From Caulobacter sp. S45 (lineage in GTDB: Bacteria; Pseudomonadota; Alphaproteobacteria; Caulobacterales; Caulobacteraceae), in NCBI RefSeq assembly GCF_009765965.1, contig NZ_LMUL01000001.1, positions 117,276 through 181,275 on the forward strand: a stretch of DNA of 64,000 nucleotides. Direction: 5' to 3'. The notes under the pieces were generated by a model that worked only from the letters and a program-made list of their open reading frames with translations, searched no databases and was not told where the DNA came from. Below, one piece after another: positions 55,112 to 64,000 of the stretch (positions within the stretch are counted from its first letter, which is position 1; every line of letters begins with the position of its first letter). The translations under genes and the position numbers were made by a program.

Positions 55112-56506
55112 ATGTCGGCCAAGGTGATCGACGTAGAACGTCTGATCAACGAGAAGAAGATGAGCGCCTTCCATATCGGCGTCATCTTCATGACCTTCCT
55201 GGTGGTGACGGTGGATGGGTTCGACATCACCGCCGCCTCGTTCGCGGCGCCAGGCCTGATCAAGACCTTCCACATCTCGCCGACCTCGCTCGGCGCCCTG
55301 TTCAGCGCCGCCCTGGTGGCGGGCCTGATCGGCACCCCGGTGTTCGGCTTCCTGGCCGACCGGTTCGGGCGCAAGCGGGTGATGCTGTGGGGCAGCGTCT
55401 TCTTCGGCGTCTTCACCCTGGCCGCCCTGGTGGCCCAGACCTTCCAGCAGATGATCCTGTTCCGCTTCATTGCCGGCATCGGGGTAGCGGGGGTGTTGCC
55501 GACCTCGGTGGCCTATGTCTCGGAGTTTGCGCCGCGCAAATTCCGCGCCACGGTGGTCTCGATCATGTTCACCGGCTCGCCGGTGGGCAGCATCATCAGC
55601 GGCCTGGTGGCGGCCAAGCTGATGCCGATCTACGGCTGGAAGATCCTGTTCTGGATCGCCGGCCTCAGTCCCCTCGTCCTGGCTTTGGCCCTGGCCTTCC
55701 TGCTGCCGGAGTCGATCCACTTCCTGGTGCGCCGGCCCAAGGCGCGCGAGCAGCTGGCCGGCATCCTGCGCCGCTTCGAGCCGGGCCTGCAGTTCGATCC
55801 GGACACCCGCTTCGTCTCCGCCCGCCACCAGAGCCTCAAGCCGATGCCGACCTCGGCCCTGTTCGCCGGCCGGCTCAAGCTGCTGACGCCGCTGATCTGG
55901 GTGGCCAACGTCCTGTCGCTGATGACCTTCTACTTCGCCAACCAGTGGCTGCCGACCCTGTTGGCCCACTCGGCGGCCGGTCCTAGCGGGGCGGCGATGG
56001 CCACCACCCTGTTCATCTGCGGCGGTGTCGTGGGCGCGCTGGTGATCATGAGGCCGATCGACAAGTGGGGTTTCTTGCCGGTGCCGATCCTGTTCCTGTG
56101 CGGCGTTCCCGCCCTGATCGCGGTGGGCGCGCCGGGCATGGGCGTGCAGGTGCTGCTGTCCATCGTGGTGATGGCGGGTTTCTGCCTCTACGGCGTCCAG
56201 TACGGCCTGATCGCTTCGGAGGGGCCGTTGTTCCCGCCGCCGGTGCGCGGACGCGGGGTCGGCTTCTGCTTCGCCGCCGGGCGGGTGGGGGCGACCTTCG
56301 GGCCGCTGATCGGCGGCTATCTGATCAGCCGGCACCTGCCGATGCAGACCCTGTTCATGGTCGCCGCCATCCCGTTGGGACTCGGCGTCCTGGTCTCGGC
56401 GGTCATCACCCCGCTCTATCGAAAGCAGGTGCTGGAGGTCGAAGGCAGCGTCTCACCGGCATTTGATTTCGACGCCCAAGCCCTCAGCCAGGCGGCGGCG
56501 CCGTAG
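55112..56506 (+). CDS. MFS transporter, aromatic acid:H+ symporter (AAHS) family
   Basis: This 464-residue protein has about 12 membrane helices with the AAHS signature DGFDITAASFAAPGL in helix 1 and the cytoplasmic loop FGFLADRFGRKRVM. The second half repeats a loop-like motif RPIDKWGFLP. It probably imports an aromatic acid with protons. Unlike the other AAHS gene at the left of the window, the DGFD aspartates are intact. The ATG at 55112 has a GGGGGAAC site. It is divergent from the M42 peptidase gene and convergent with the Fsr-type gene. Confidence 0.88.
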   Translation: MSAKVIDVERLINEKKMSAFHIGVIFMTFLVVTVDGFDITAASFAAPGLIKTFHISPTSLGALFSAALVAGLIGTPVFGFLADRFGRKRVMLWGSVFFGVFTLAALVAQTFQQMILFRFIAGIGVAGVLPTSVAYVSEFAPRKFRATVVSIMFTGSPVGSIISGLVAAKLMPIYGWKILFWIAGLSPLVLALALAFLLPESIHFLVRRPKAREQLAGILRRFEPGLQFDPDTRFVSARHQSLKPMPTSALFAGRLKLLTPLIWVANVLSLMTFYFANQWLPTLLAHSAAGPSGAAMATTLFICGGVVGALVIMRPIDKWGFLPVPILFLCGVPALIAVGAPGMGVQVLLSIVVMAGFCLYGVQYGLIASEGPLFPPPVRGRGVGFCFAAGRVGATFGPLIGGYLISRHLPMQTLFMVAAIPLGLGVLVSAVITPLYRKQVLEVEGSVSPAFDFDAQALSQAAAP

Positions 56507-56516
56507 CGGTTCGCTC

Positions 56517-57761
56517 TTAGAGGCCCTTCATCGATGGGGTGACTGGGCGGTGGGCTTGCTTGGTGTCGGGCAGGAACGCCGCCAGCAGGCCGATGAGCGG
56601 CAGGAAGGCGCAGATTTGGTAGACGGCCTCGATACCGAAGCGGTCGGCCAACTGACCGAGCGAGGCGGCGCCAAGTCCGCCCATGCCGAACGAGAAGCCG
56701 AAGAACAGGCCCGAGATCATCCCCACCTTGCCCGGGACCAGTTCCTGCGCGAACACCACGATCGCTGGAAAGGCTGACGCCAGGATCAGGCCGATCACGA
56801 CGGTGAGCGGTCCTGTCCAGAACAGGTCGACGTGCGGCAGCAGCAAGGTGAACGGCAGCGCGCCCAGGATCGAGAACCAGATCACCGGCTTGCGTCCGAA
56901 GCGGTCGCCGAGCGGGCCGCCCAGGATCGTGCCGACCGCGACGGCGGCGAGGAAGGCGAACAGGTGGAGCTGGGCGTTGCGCACCGGCACGCCGAAGCGA
57001 TGGATCAGATAGAAGGTGAAATAGCTCGTCAGGCTGGCGAGATAGACATACTTCGAGAAGATCAGCGCCAGCAGCACCAGGATGCCACGTCGAGCGTGGC
57101 CTTCGGGCAGGAGCACCGCCTTCTTGCCACCGTCGGCGGCCCGGATCAGGGTCAGGCCGTGATGCTTGTACCAGGCGCCGACATTCCACAGGACGGCGCC
57201 TGAGAGCAGCGCCAACAGGGCGAAGAAGTGCAAGCTCGACTGTCCCCACCGCACCACCACCAGGGCGGCGGCGAGCGGCCCGAGCGCCTGTCCGGCGTTG
57301 CCGCCGACCTGGAACAGCGATTGCGCCAGGCCGTGGCGGCCGCCCGACGCCATTCGTGCGACCCGTGAGGACTCCGGGTGGAACACCGACGATCCCACGC
57401 CCAGCAATGACGCGCCGATCAACAGCACCGGATAGGCATGGGCGATGGAGAGCACCATCAACCCCGCCAGCGAGAACAGCGTCCCGCCAGGCAACGCCAG
57501 CGGCGTGGGTCGACGATCCGCGTACAGACCCACCAGCGGCTGCAGGATCGAGGCGGTGATCTGGTAGGTGAGGGTGATCAGCCCGATCTGTCCAAAGCTC
57601 AGGTGGAAATCCGCCTTGAGGCCCGGATAGATGGCCGGCAGCAGCGACTGCATCATGTCGTTGAGCAGGTGGCAGAAGCTGATCGCGAAGATCACGCCGA
57701 ACACGGTGCGTTCGGCGCGAGGCCTTCCTGAATCCGCGATGGCGATAGATTGGACGCTCAT
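56517..57761 (-). CDS. fsr: MFS efflux transporter, fosmidomycin-resistance (Fsr) family
   Basis: This 414-residue protein has about 12 membrane helices and Fsr-type motifs: ISFCHLLNDMMQSLLPAIYP, LVGLYADRRPTP, GVGSSVFHPESSRVARMASGG and GGPLGDRFGRKPVIW. Members export fosmidomycin and other drugs. The gene is divergent from an AraC-family regulator, as in known regulator/pump pairs. Its ribosome site AGGAGAG lies within a perfect 16-bp palindrome that could fold and hide it. Confidence 0.87.
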   Translation of the reverse strand: MSVQSIAIADSGRPRAERTVFGVIFAISFCHLLNDMMQSLLPAIYPGLKADFHLSFGQIGLITLTYQITASILQPLVGLYADRRPTPLALPGGTLFSLAGLMVLSIAHAYPVLLIGASLLGVGSSVFHPESSRVARMASGGRHGLAQSLFQVGGNAGQALGPLAAALVVVRWGQSSLHFFALLALLSGAVLWNVGAWYKHHGLTLIRAADGGKKAVLLPEGHARRGILVLLALIFSKYVYLASLTSYFTFYLIHRFGVPVRNAQLHLFAFLAAVAVGTILGGPLGDRFGRKPVIWFSILGALPFTLLLPHVDLFWTGPLTVVIGLILASAFPAIVVFAQELVPGKVGMISGLFFGFSFGMGGLGAASLGQLADRFGIEAVYQICAFLPLIGLLAAFLPDTKQAHRPVTPSMKGL

Positions 57762-57764
57762 GGG

Positions 57765-57780
57765 CTCTCCTGCAGGAGAG
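57765..57780 (-). promoter_or_regulatory. Palindrome containing the ribosome site of the Fsr gene
   Basis: CTCTCCTGCAGGAGAG is a perfect 16-bp palindrome. On the minus strand AGGAGAG is the Shine-Dalgarno sequence, three bases before the ATG. CTCTCC could pair with GGAGAG around TGCA, masking the ribosome site; alternatively it is an operator. Confidence 0.5.
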
Positions 57781-57848
57781 CGGTTTAGGCCTGTTGTGTC
57801 CGTCCCGCATTCGGATATGGGTCATTCGAGTTTGAGTTTGGGACATTC

Positions 57849-58613
57849 ATGACCCGCCGCGATCCGGACGAGTATGAGGATACGCCGCGTCCGATCGTGG
57901 CGATCGGGAACGACTATCCGCCGGCTTTCGAACTGCGCCTGCATCAACACCGGCGTGGGCAGTTGCTCTATGCGGCAAGCGGCGTGGTCGCCGTCAGCAC
58001 ACCGCAAGGCGCCTGGGTGGCGCCGCCCGAACGCGCGGTCTGGATTCCGGGGGCGACGCCGCATGCGGTGCGCATGGTGGGCGCCGTCAGCACCCGCAGC
58101 GTATTGATCGAGCCCTCGGCCGTCGCTTCGCTGGGGCAGGTCTGCCGGGTCGTCGGGGTGTCGGCCTTACTGCGGGCCCTGCTGGTCGCCGCCGCCGACC
58201 TGCCACTGGAGTACGACGAGGAGGGTCGGGACGGTCTGGTAATGGCGCTGCTGGTCGCCGAGATCGCGCGGGCGCCGATCATCCCCCTGGCGGTGCCGTT
58301 CCCGACCAATCCGCCGCTCGCCGCGCGTTGCCACCGTTTCCTGGAGCGTCCACAGGCCTGCGAGACTATCGACGCCTGGGCCGACGATCTGGGCATGAAC
58401 CGGCGGCGTTTCACGCGCCTGTTCCGGCGCGAGACGGGCATGAGTTTCGCCGAATGGCGTCAGCAGGCCTGCCTATCGGTTGCGCTGCCAAGACTGGCGG
58501 CCGGAGAGCCCGTGACCATGATCGCCCTCGATCTCGGCTACGAGAGCCCCGCCAATTTCTCCACCATGTTCAAGCGCGTCCTGGGCATGCCGCCGAGCCG
58601 CTATCGCCCCTGA
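57849..58613 (+). CDS. AraC family transcriptional regulator, NimR-like
   Basis: This 254-residue protein has an N-terminal cupin-like sensor domain (LRLHQHRRGQLLYAASGVVAV, VAPPERAVWIPGATPH) and a C-terminal AraC helix-turn-helix (WADDLGMNRRRFTRLFRRETG, VTMIALDLGYESPANFSTMFKRVLG). The layout matches NimR-type repressors, which control adjacent drug-efflux genes. It is divergent from the Fsr pump gene (87-base gap), so it probably controls that gene. Confidence 0.87.
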   Translation: MTRRDPDEYEDTPRPIVAIGNDYPPAFELRLHQHRRGQLLYAASGVVAVSTPQGAWVAPPERAVWIPGATPHAVRMVGAVSTRSVLIEPSAVASLGQVCRVVGVSALLRALLVAAADLPLEYDEEGRDGLVMALLVAEIARAPIIPLAVPFPTNPPLAARCHRFLERPQACETIDAWADDLGMNRRRFTRLFRRETGMSFAEWRQQACLSVALPRLAAGEPVTMIALDLGYESPANFSTMFKRVLGMPPSRYRP

Positions 58614-58619
58614 CGTGGG

Positions 58620-60224
<1,605 letters not shown>

Positions 60225-60410
60225 CGTTCGCCCCCAAACTTTCGAGGCGACGATAGCGCATTAGATCGTATACGAAAATGGCCTTGCCTGATCGCTTCCG
60301 AGCGGAGGATTCGGTGGCTGCATCCGAGGGCGTCGTTCGACGCGTTGAGCCCAGGTCCTGAGGCTGTATTCGCTGTTTACGTCCAAAAGTAGCGATGATC
60401 TAAGTTGCGT

Positions 60411-62441
60411 ATGATCAAGAACGCCGCGCTCTCGCTCAGCCTCATTCTCACCACGCCGACATTGGCCCTGGCGGAGACGGCGAACTTCTCGGTCATCTTC
60501 GGAGGCAAGAACGTCGGTCATCTGATCGCCGACACTCAAGGCGATCGGACCCTTATCGACTACGACTTCAAGAACAACGGGCGCGGCCCGACCATGAAGG
60601 AGACCATCCGTTCCAACGCGGACGGCCTTCCGATCGCCTGGACGATCACCGGCGCCACCACCTTCGGCAGCAAGGTCGATGAACGGTTCAGCCAGTCGGG
60701 GTCGCACGCCGAATGGGTCGATTCGACCGGCAAGGGCGCCGCCACCATCCGCAAGCCCGGCCTGTATGTCGCCCAGAGCGGCAGTCCTTGGTCCGACCAG
60801 ATCATCGCCCATGCGCTGCTGAAGGCGCCGGGGATGAGCCTGGACGTGTTGCCGGGCGGCACGCTGCGGCTCGAGAAGGGCGAGGCGCTGACCGTTCAGG
60901 GAAGCGGCGGGCCGGTCCAGCTCACCCGCTACGACCTGAGCGGCGTCAACCTCAATCCCGGGACCATGCTGCTCGACGCCAAGGGCGCCCTGTTCGCCGA
61001 GGTCAGCCCGAACTTCATCATCATCCGCAAGGGCTACGAGGGCGAGGAGCAGCGCCTGCGCAAGCTGGCGGCCGACTGGTCGACCCAGCGCTTCGTCACC
61101 ATGGAAAAGCAGGTGGCACACCACTACGGCGCGCCCGTCCGCATCCGTAACGTCCGCCTGTTCGACCCCAGGACCTCGGCTCTGACCGGGCCGATGTCGG
61201 TGGTGGTGCGCGGCAAGGAGATCGCGGGGGTCGAGCCGCTGGATAGCCCACCCACGCCCGGCGAAGTGACCATCGACGGGGCGGGCGGCACGCTGGTCGC
61301 GGGCATGTACGATATGCACGCCCACCTGCAGCAGGATGGGGCGATGCTCAACCTGATCGCCGGCATCACCACCGTGCGCGACATGGGCAACGACAACGCC
61401 GTGCTGGACCGGCTGATCCAGCGCATGGACGATGACGTGATCGGCGGCCCGCACGTGGTCCGCTCCGGCTTCATCGAGGGCAAGAGCCCTTACAGCGCCA
61501 ACAACGGCATCCTGGTCGACAGCCAGGACCAGGCGATCGACGCGGTGCGCTGGTACGGCGCGCGGGGCTACTGGCAGATCAAGATCTACAACAGCATGAA
61601 CCCCGCCTGGGTGCCGGCCATGGCCAAGGAGGCGCATCTGCTGGGCATGCGGGTCGCCGGCCACGTCCCGGCCTTCTCGACCGCCGACCAGATGATCGTG
61701 GCCGGCTATGACGAGATGACCCACATCAATCAGTTCATGCTGGGCTGGGTGATGCAACCGGGCGAGGACACCCGCACCCTGTTCCGCCTGACGGCGTTGA
61801 AGCGCCTGCCGGGCCTCGACCTGCAAAGCCCCAAGGTCCAGCACACCATCCAGCTGATGGTCGACGGCAAGAAGGCCATCGATCCCACCCTGGGCATTCA
61901 CGAGCAACTCACCCAGAACCGCGATGGCCAGGTTCCTCCGGGTGCGGTGGACTATATCGACCACATGCCGATCGGCTATCGTCGCGACGCCATGAAGGCG
62001 TGGGTGGACACTTCCGCGCCGGGCGACGATCAGGCTTATCGGCAAGCGTTCGACAAGATCATCGCCACGGTGCGCATGCTGCACGACCGGGGGATATTCA
62101 TCGTCTTCGGCACCGACACCGGCGGCTCCTTCACCTACCACCGGGAACTTGAACTCTATCAGGGCGCGGGCATGACCCCGGCCGAGATCGTCAAGCGGGC
62201 CACTTTCGATTCGGCGCGCTATGTCGGTCAGGACCAGCGGATGGGGTCGATCGAGAAGGGTAAGCTGGCCGACTTCTTCCTGATCCCCGGCGATCCGACC
62301 AAGGACCTGAAGGCGATCAAGACCATTCGCATGGTGGTGAAGGATGGCGCCTTCTACTATCCCAGCGAAGTCTATCCCAAGTTCGGCATCAAGCCGTTCG
62401 CCGCGGCGCCTGACGTGAAGGAGCCGGCGCTACATCCGTAG
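60411..62441 (+). CDS. Exported amidohydrolase with an additional N-terminal domain
   Basis: This 676-residue protein has a signal peptide (AALSLSLILTTPTLALAE), then an N-terminal beta-rich domain of about 220 residues that I do not recognise (GGKNVGHLIADTQGD, VLPGGTLRLEKGEALTVQG), then an amidohydrolase barrel. Metal ligands are MYDMHAHLQQDG, YWQIKIYNSM, RVAGHVPAF, EMTHINQF and FGTDTGGSF. The ATG at 60411 is the likely start; a TTG six bases earlier is also possible. It is divergent from the other amidohydrolase (186-base gap) and convergent with the FAD hydroxylase gene. It may hydrolyse the same compound as its neighbour or a related one. Confidence 0.83.
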   Translation: MIKNAALSLSLILTTPTLALAETANFSVIFGGKNVGHLIADTQGDRTLIDYDFKNNGRGPTMKETIRSNADGLPIAWTITGATTFGSKVDERFSQSGSHAEWVDSTGKGAATIRKPGLYVAQSGSPWSDQIIAHALLKAPGMSLDVLPGGTLRLEKGEALTVQGSGGPVQLTRYDLSGVNLNPGTMLLDAKGALFAEVSPNFIIIRKGYEGEEQRLRKLAADWSTQRFVTMEKQVAHHYGAPVRIRNVRLFDPRTSALTGPMSVVVRGKEIAGVEPLDSPPTPGEVTIDGAGGTLVAGMYDMHAHLQQDGAMLNLIAGITTVRDMGNDNAVLDRLIQRMDDDVIGGPHVVRSGFIEGKSPYSANNGILVDSQDQAIDAVRWYGARGYWQIKIYNSMNPAWVPAMAKEAHLLGMRVAGHVPAFSTADQMIVAGYDEMTHINQFMLGWVMQPGEDTRTLFRLTALKRLPGLDLQSPKVQHTIQLMVDGKKAIDPTLGIHEQLTQNRDGQVPPGAVDYIDHMPIGYRRDAMKAWVDTSAPGDDQAYRQAFDKIIATVRMLHDRGIFIVFGTDTGGSFTYHRELELYQGAGMTPAEIVKRATFDSARYVGQDQRMGSIEKGKLADFFLIPGDPTKDLKAIKTIRMVVKDGAFYYPSEVYPKFGIKPFAAAPDVKEPALHP

Positions 62442-62548
62442 CGCCCGTCGCCGCTGGCTGGAGCGCTCGAACCCCCGTCGTGCTCCCAAGCCGGCTCTGT
62501 AGCTTGGGTCGCGGGATCGGCTCGCGATATCCCAGCCGATCGACCGTC

Positions 62549-63802
62549 CTAGCGCAGGTCCTGCAGCGCGAAGCCGGCCACGCGCTTGTAGTGGTCCGAC
62601 AGGGCGCGGAGTTCGTCCTGGCTGATCACGCTGTCCAGGTTCTCGAACGGGCGATCTCCCGTCAGTTCCTCGACCCTGATGTTGATCACGTCGGGTGGGT
62701 TCGAACGGTTGGTGCGCACCACCTTGGCGGTGGGTTCTAACCGAGTGGCCTCGTAGGCCTTGAGCGCGGCTTTGGGCGCCAGGTCGGTGGCCAACAGGTC
62801 GGCCAGGGTGCGGGCGTCGATCAGGGCCTGGGCTGAGCCGTTCGAGCCGCGCGGATACATCGGGTGGGCTGCGTCGCCGACGAAGGTGGTGCGCCCGAAG
62901 GTCCAGCGCGCCACCGGGTCCTTGTCCACCATCGGGTATTCGAAGATGGTCTCGGAGGCGCGGAACAGGGCCGGCACGTCCAGCCAGTCGAATTTCCAGT
63001 CGGCGTAGTAGGGCAGCAGGTCCTTCAGGTCGCCGGGCTTGTTCCAGTCGTTGATCACGTCGCCGGTGGTCTGGACCTCGGCGGTCCAGTTGATCAACTG
63101 ATCGCCCGTGCCGTCGATATCGTCGATGATCGGGTAGACCACCAGCTTGGCGTGGGTCAGCGAACCGATGCGCATATAGGTGCGTCCACCCAGGATCGGT
63201 TTGCGCCGGGTCACGCCGCGCCAGGTGTTGATGCCGGTGAAGGCCACGGTCTCGTCGGGATAGAACTGCTTGCGGATGGTCGAGTTTACGCCGTCGCAGG
63301 CGATCACCACCTCGGCCCGCACCGGCTCGGCGGCGGCCCCCGTGATGCTCTCTTGCAGATGCAGGGTGGCGCCGACCTCGTCCTGCTCCACGCGCAGGGC
63401 GCGGCGGCCGGTGAGGATGCGGTCGGCGCCGAGCTGCTCCAGCGCCGCACGGTACAGGACCGTGTGCAGCTTGCCGCGATGGATGCCCAACTCTGGATAG
63501 GCATAGCCGGCGTGGACGCCGCGCGCCTCGCCATAGATGCGCTGGCCGAAGCGGTTGAAGAAGGCGCTTTCGGTGTTCTCGATGGCGATGCTGCGCAGTT
63601 GGTCCTGCAGCCCGAGCGCGGTCAGCTCGCGCATGGCGTGGGGGAGCAGGGTGATGCCGACGCCGAGTTCACGCACCTCGGGCGCGGCCTCGAACACGCG
63701 GCAGTCGATCCCGCGTTTGTGCAGGTTTAGCGCGAGGGCCAGGCCCGCGATGCCGCCGCCGGCGATGGCGACCCGGGTCATCGGCTTGCCCACGCTCGGC
63801 AT
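62549..63802 (-). CDS. FAD-dependent aromatic monooxygenase (3-hydroxybenzoate 6-hydroxylase-like)
   Basis: This protein of 417 residues has the PHBH-fold motifs RVAIAGGGIAGLALALNL, VVIACDGVNSTIRKQF (DG motif) and TFVGDAAHPMYPRGSNG (GD motif). The combination of an N-terminal GGGIAGL and the GSNG ending resembles 3-hydroxybenzoate 6-hydroxylase and salicylate hydroxylase-like enzymes. The start ATG at 63802 overlaps the upstream FAH stop (TGATG); an ATG seven codons later also fits. With a fumarylpyruvate hydrolase-like gene upstream it suggests a second aromatic-acid pathway of the gentisate type. Confidence 0.83.
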   Translation of the reverse strand: MPSVGKPMTRVAIAGGGIAGLALALNLHKRGIDCRVFEAAPEVRELGVGITLLPHAMRELTALGLQDQLRSIAIENTESAFFNRFGQRIYGEARGVHAGYAYPELGIHRGKLHTVLYRAALEQLGADRILTGRRALRVEQDEVGATLHLQESITGAAAEPVRAEVVIACDGVNSTIRKQFYPDETVAFTGINTWRGVTRRKPILGGRTYMRIGSLTHAKLVVYPIIDDIDGTGDQLINWTAEVQTTGDVINDWNKPGDLKDLLPYYADWKFDWLDVPALFRASETIFEYPMVDKDPVARWTFGRTTFVGDAAHPMYPRGSNGSAQALIDARTLADLLATDLAPKAALKAYEATRLEPTAKVVRTNRSNPPDVINIRVEELTGDRPFENLDSVISQDELRALSDHYKRVAGFALQDLR

Positions 63803-64000
63803 CAGGCGGCGATACGGATGCGCAGGTCGTGCAGACCCGCGATGTGGCCGTGCATCTCGTCGCCGGGCCCGACCTTGCCCACGCCCTCCGGCGTGCCGGT
63901 GTAGATCAGGTCGCCTGGCGCCAGGGCCACGTAGCGCGACAGGTAGGCGATCACCTCCGGCGTGCTCCAGATCAGCTTGGACACGTCGCTGGATTGGCGG
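63802..64000 (-). CDS. FAH-family fumarylpyruvate hydrolase-like, C-terminal fragment (cut by window edge)
   Basis: The frame runs off the right edge, so only the last 65 residues are visible. They match the C-terminal end of NagK/fumarylpyruvate hydrolase-type enzymes: SSDVSKLIWSTPEVIAYLS, then LAPGDLIYTGTPEGVGKVGPGD. The product usually acts after gentisate dioxygenase and maleylpyruvate isomerase. Its stop overlaps the next gene's start codon, indicating an operon. The catalytic residues lie outside the window. Confidence 0.8.
   Translation of the reverse strand, partial: RQSSDVSKLIWSTPEVIAYLSRYVALAPGDLIYTGTPEGVGKVGPGDEMHGHIAGLHDLRIRIAA

Noticed and set aside
60261-62141. A 626-codon minus-strand frame opposite the second amidohydrolase
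   Set aside because: The plus-strand amidohydrolase has a signal peptide and complete metal-ligand motifs.

Overview
This is a GC-rich, gene-dense stretch of an alphaproteobacterial chromosome. TonB-dependent uptake, aromatic-acid (AAHS) transporters, CopA/CopB copper resistance, an ECF sigma factor with a zinc-finger anti-sigma factor, and many ATGA/GTGA gene overlaps together suggest a Caulobacterales organism (Phenylobacterium/Caulobacter-like). A sphingomonad cannot be excluded. I saw no tRNA, rRNA, CRISPR array, insertion sequence or phage gene. The window begins inside an alcohol dehydrogenase gene and ends inside a fumarylacetoacetate-hydrolase-family gene.

Region 1 (2-7957): a minus-strand operon for ring cleavage through gentisate (FAD hydroxylase, gentisate dioxygenase, MarR regulator, FAH hydrolase, AAHS transporter), followed by a divergent OprB-like porin. 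Region 2 (8234-19004): a plus-strand CoA-dependent catabolic island with an aldehyde dehydrogenase, an alcohol dehydrogenase, an NDP-forming acyl-CoA synthetase, an enoyl-CoA hydratase, an SCP2-type thiolase-like protein with a DUF35 partner, two acyl-CoA dehydrogenases and a luciferase-like monooxygenase. The gene set fits activation, dehydrogenation, hydration and then retro-aldol cleavage of an unknown acid. Region 3 (19191-22415): a TauE/DUF1634 exporter and a GntR/HutC regulator that share an exact 15-bp candidate operator, then a DoxX gene. Region 4 (21918-24207): DUF417 and AhpD-like genes divergent from an AraC/cupin regulator, resembling the RclR/RclC hypochlorite-response module. An aldo/keto reductase follows.

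Region 5 (25338-40315): sugar metabolism. A GH15 glycosidase and glucokinase feed a tightly packed run of transketolase, fused transaldolase/glucose-6-phosphate isomerase, 6-phosphogluconate dehydrogenase, glucose-6-phosphate dehydrogenase, HAD phosphatase, class I aldolase, ribulose-phosphate epimerase, 6-phosphogluconolactonase and triosephosphate isomerase. This is nearly a complete pentose-phosphate cycle in one locus; ribose-5-phosphate isomerase is the visible gap.

Region 6 (40419-48955): cytochrome b561 and a cupredoxin; an ECF sigma / anti-sigma / atypical subtilase / TorF-like porin cluster; a csoR-copA-copB operon with a clear CsoR-type operator; and a small PII-like gene ending in an intrinsic terminator. 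Region 7 (48982-64000): a large TonB-dependent receptor with a LysR gene and a LysR-type box upstream, an exported M42 peptidase, an AAHS transporter, an Fsr-type efflux pump with a divergent AraC regulator, two divergent exported amidohydrolases, an FAD hydroxylase and the end of a fumarylpyruvate-hydrolase-like gene. The theme of the last region appears to be import and periplasmic hydrolysis of a conjugated aromatic compound followed by ring hydroxylation; that is inference.
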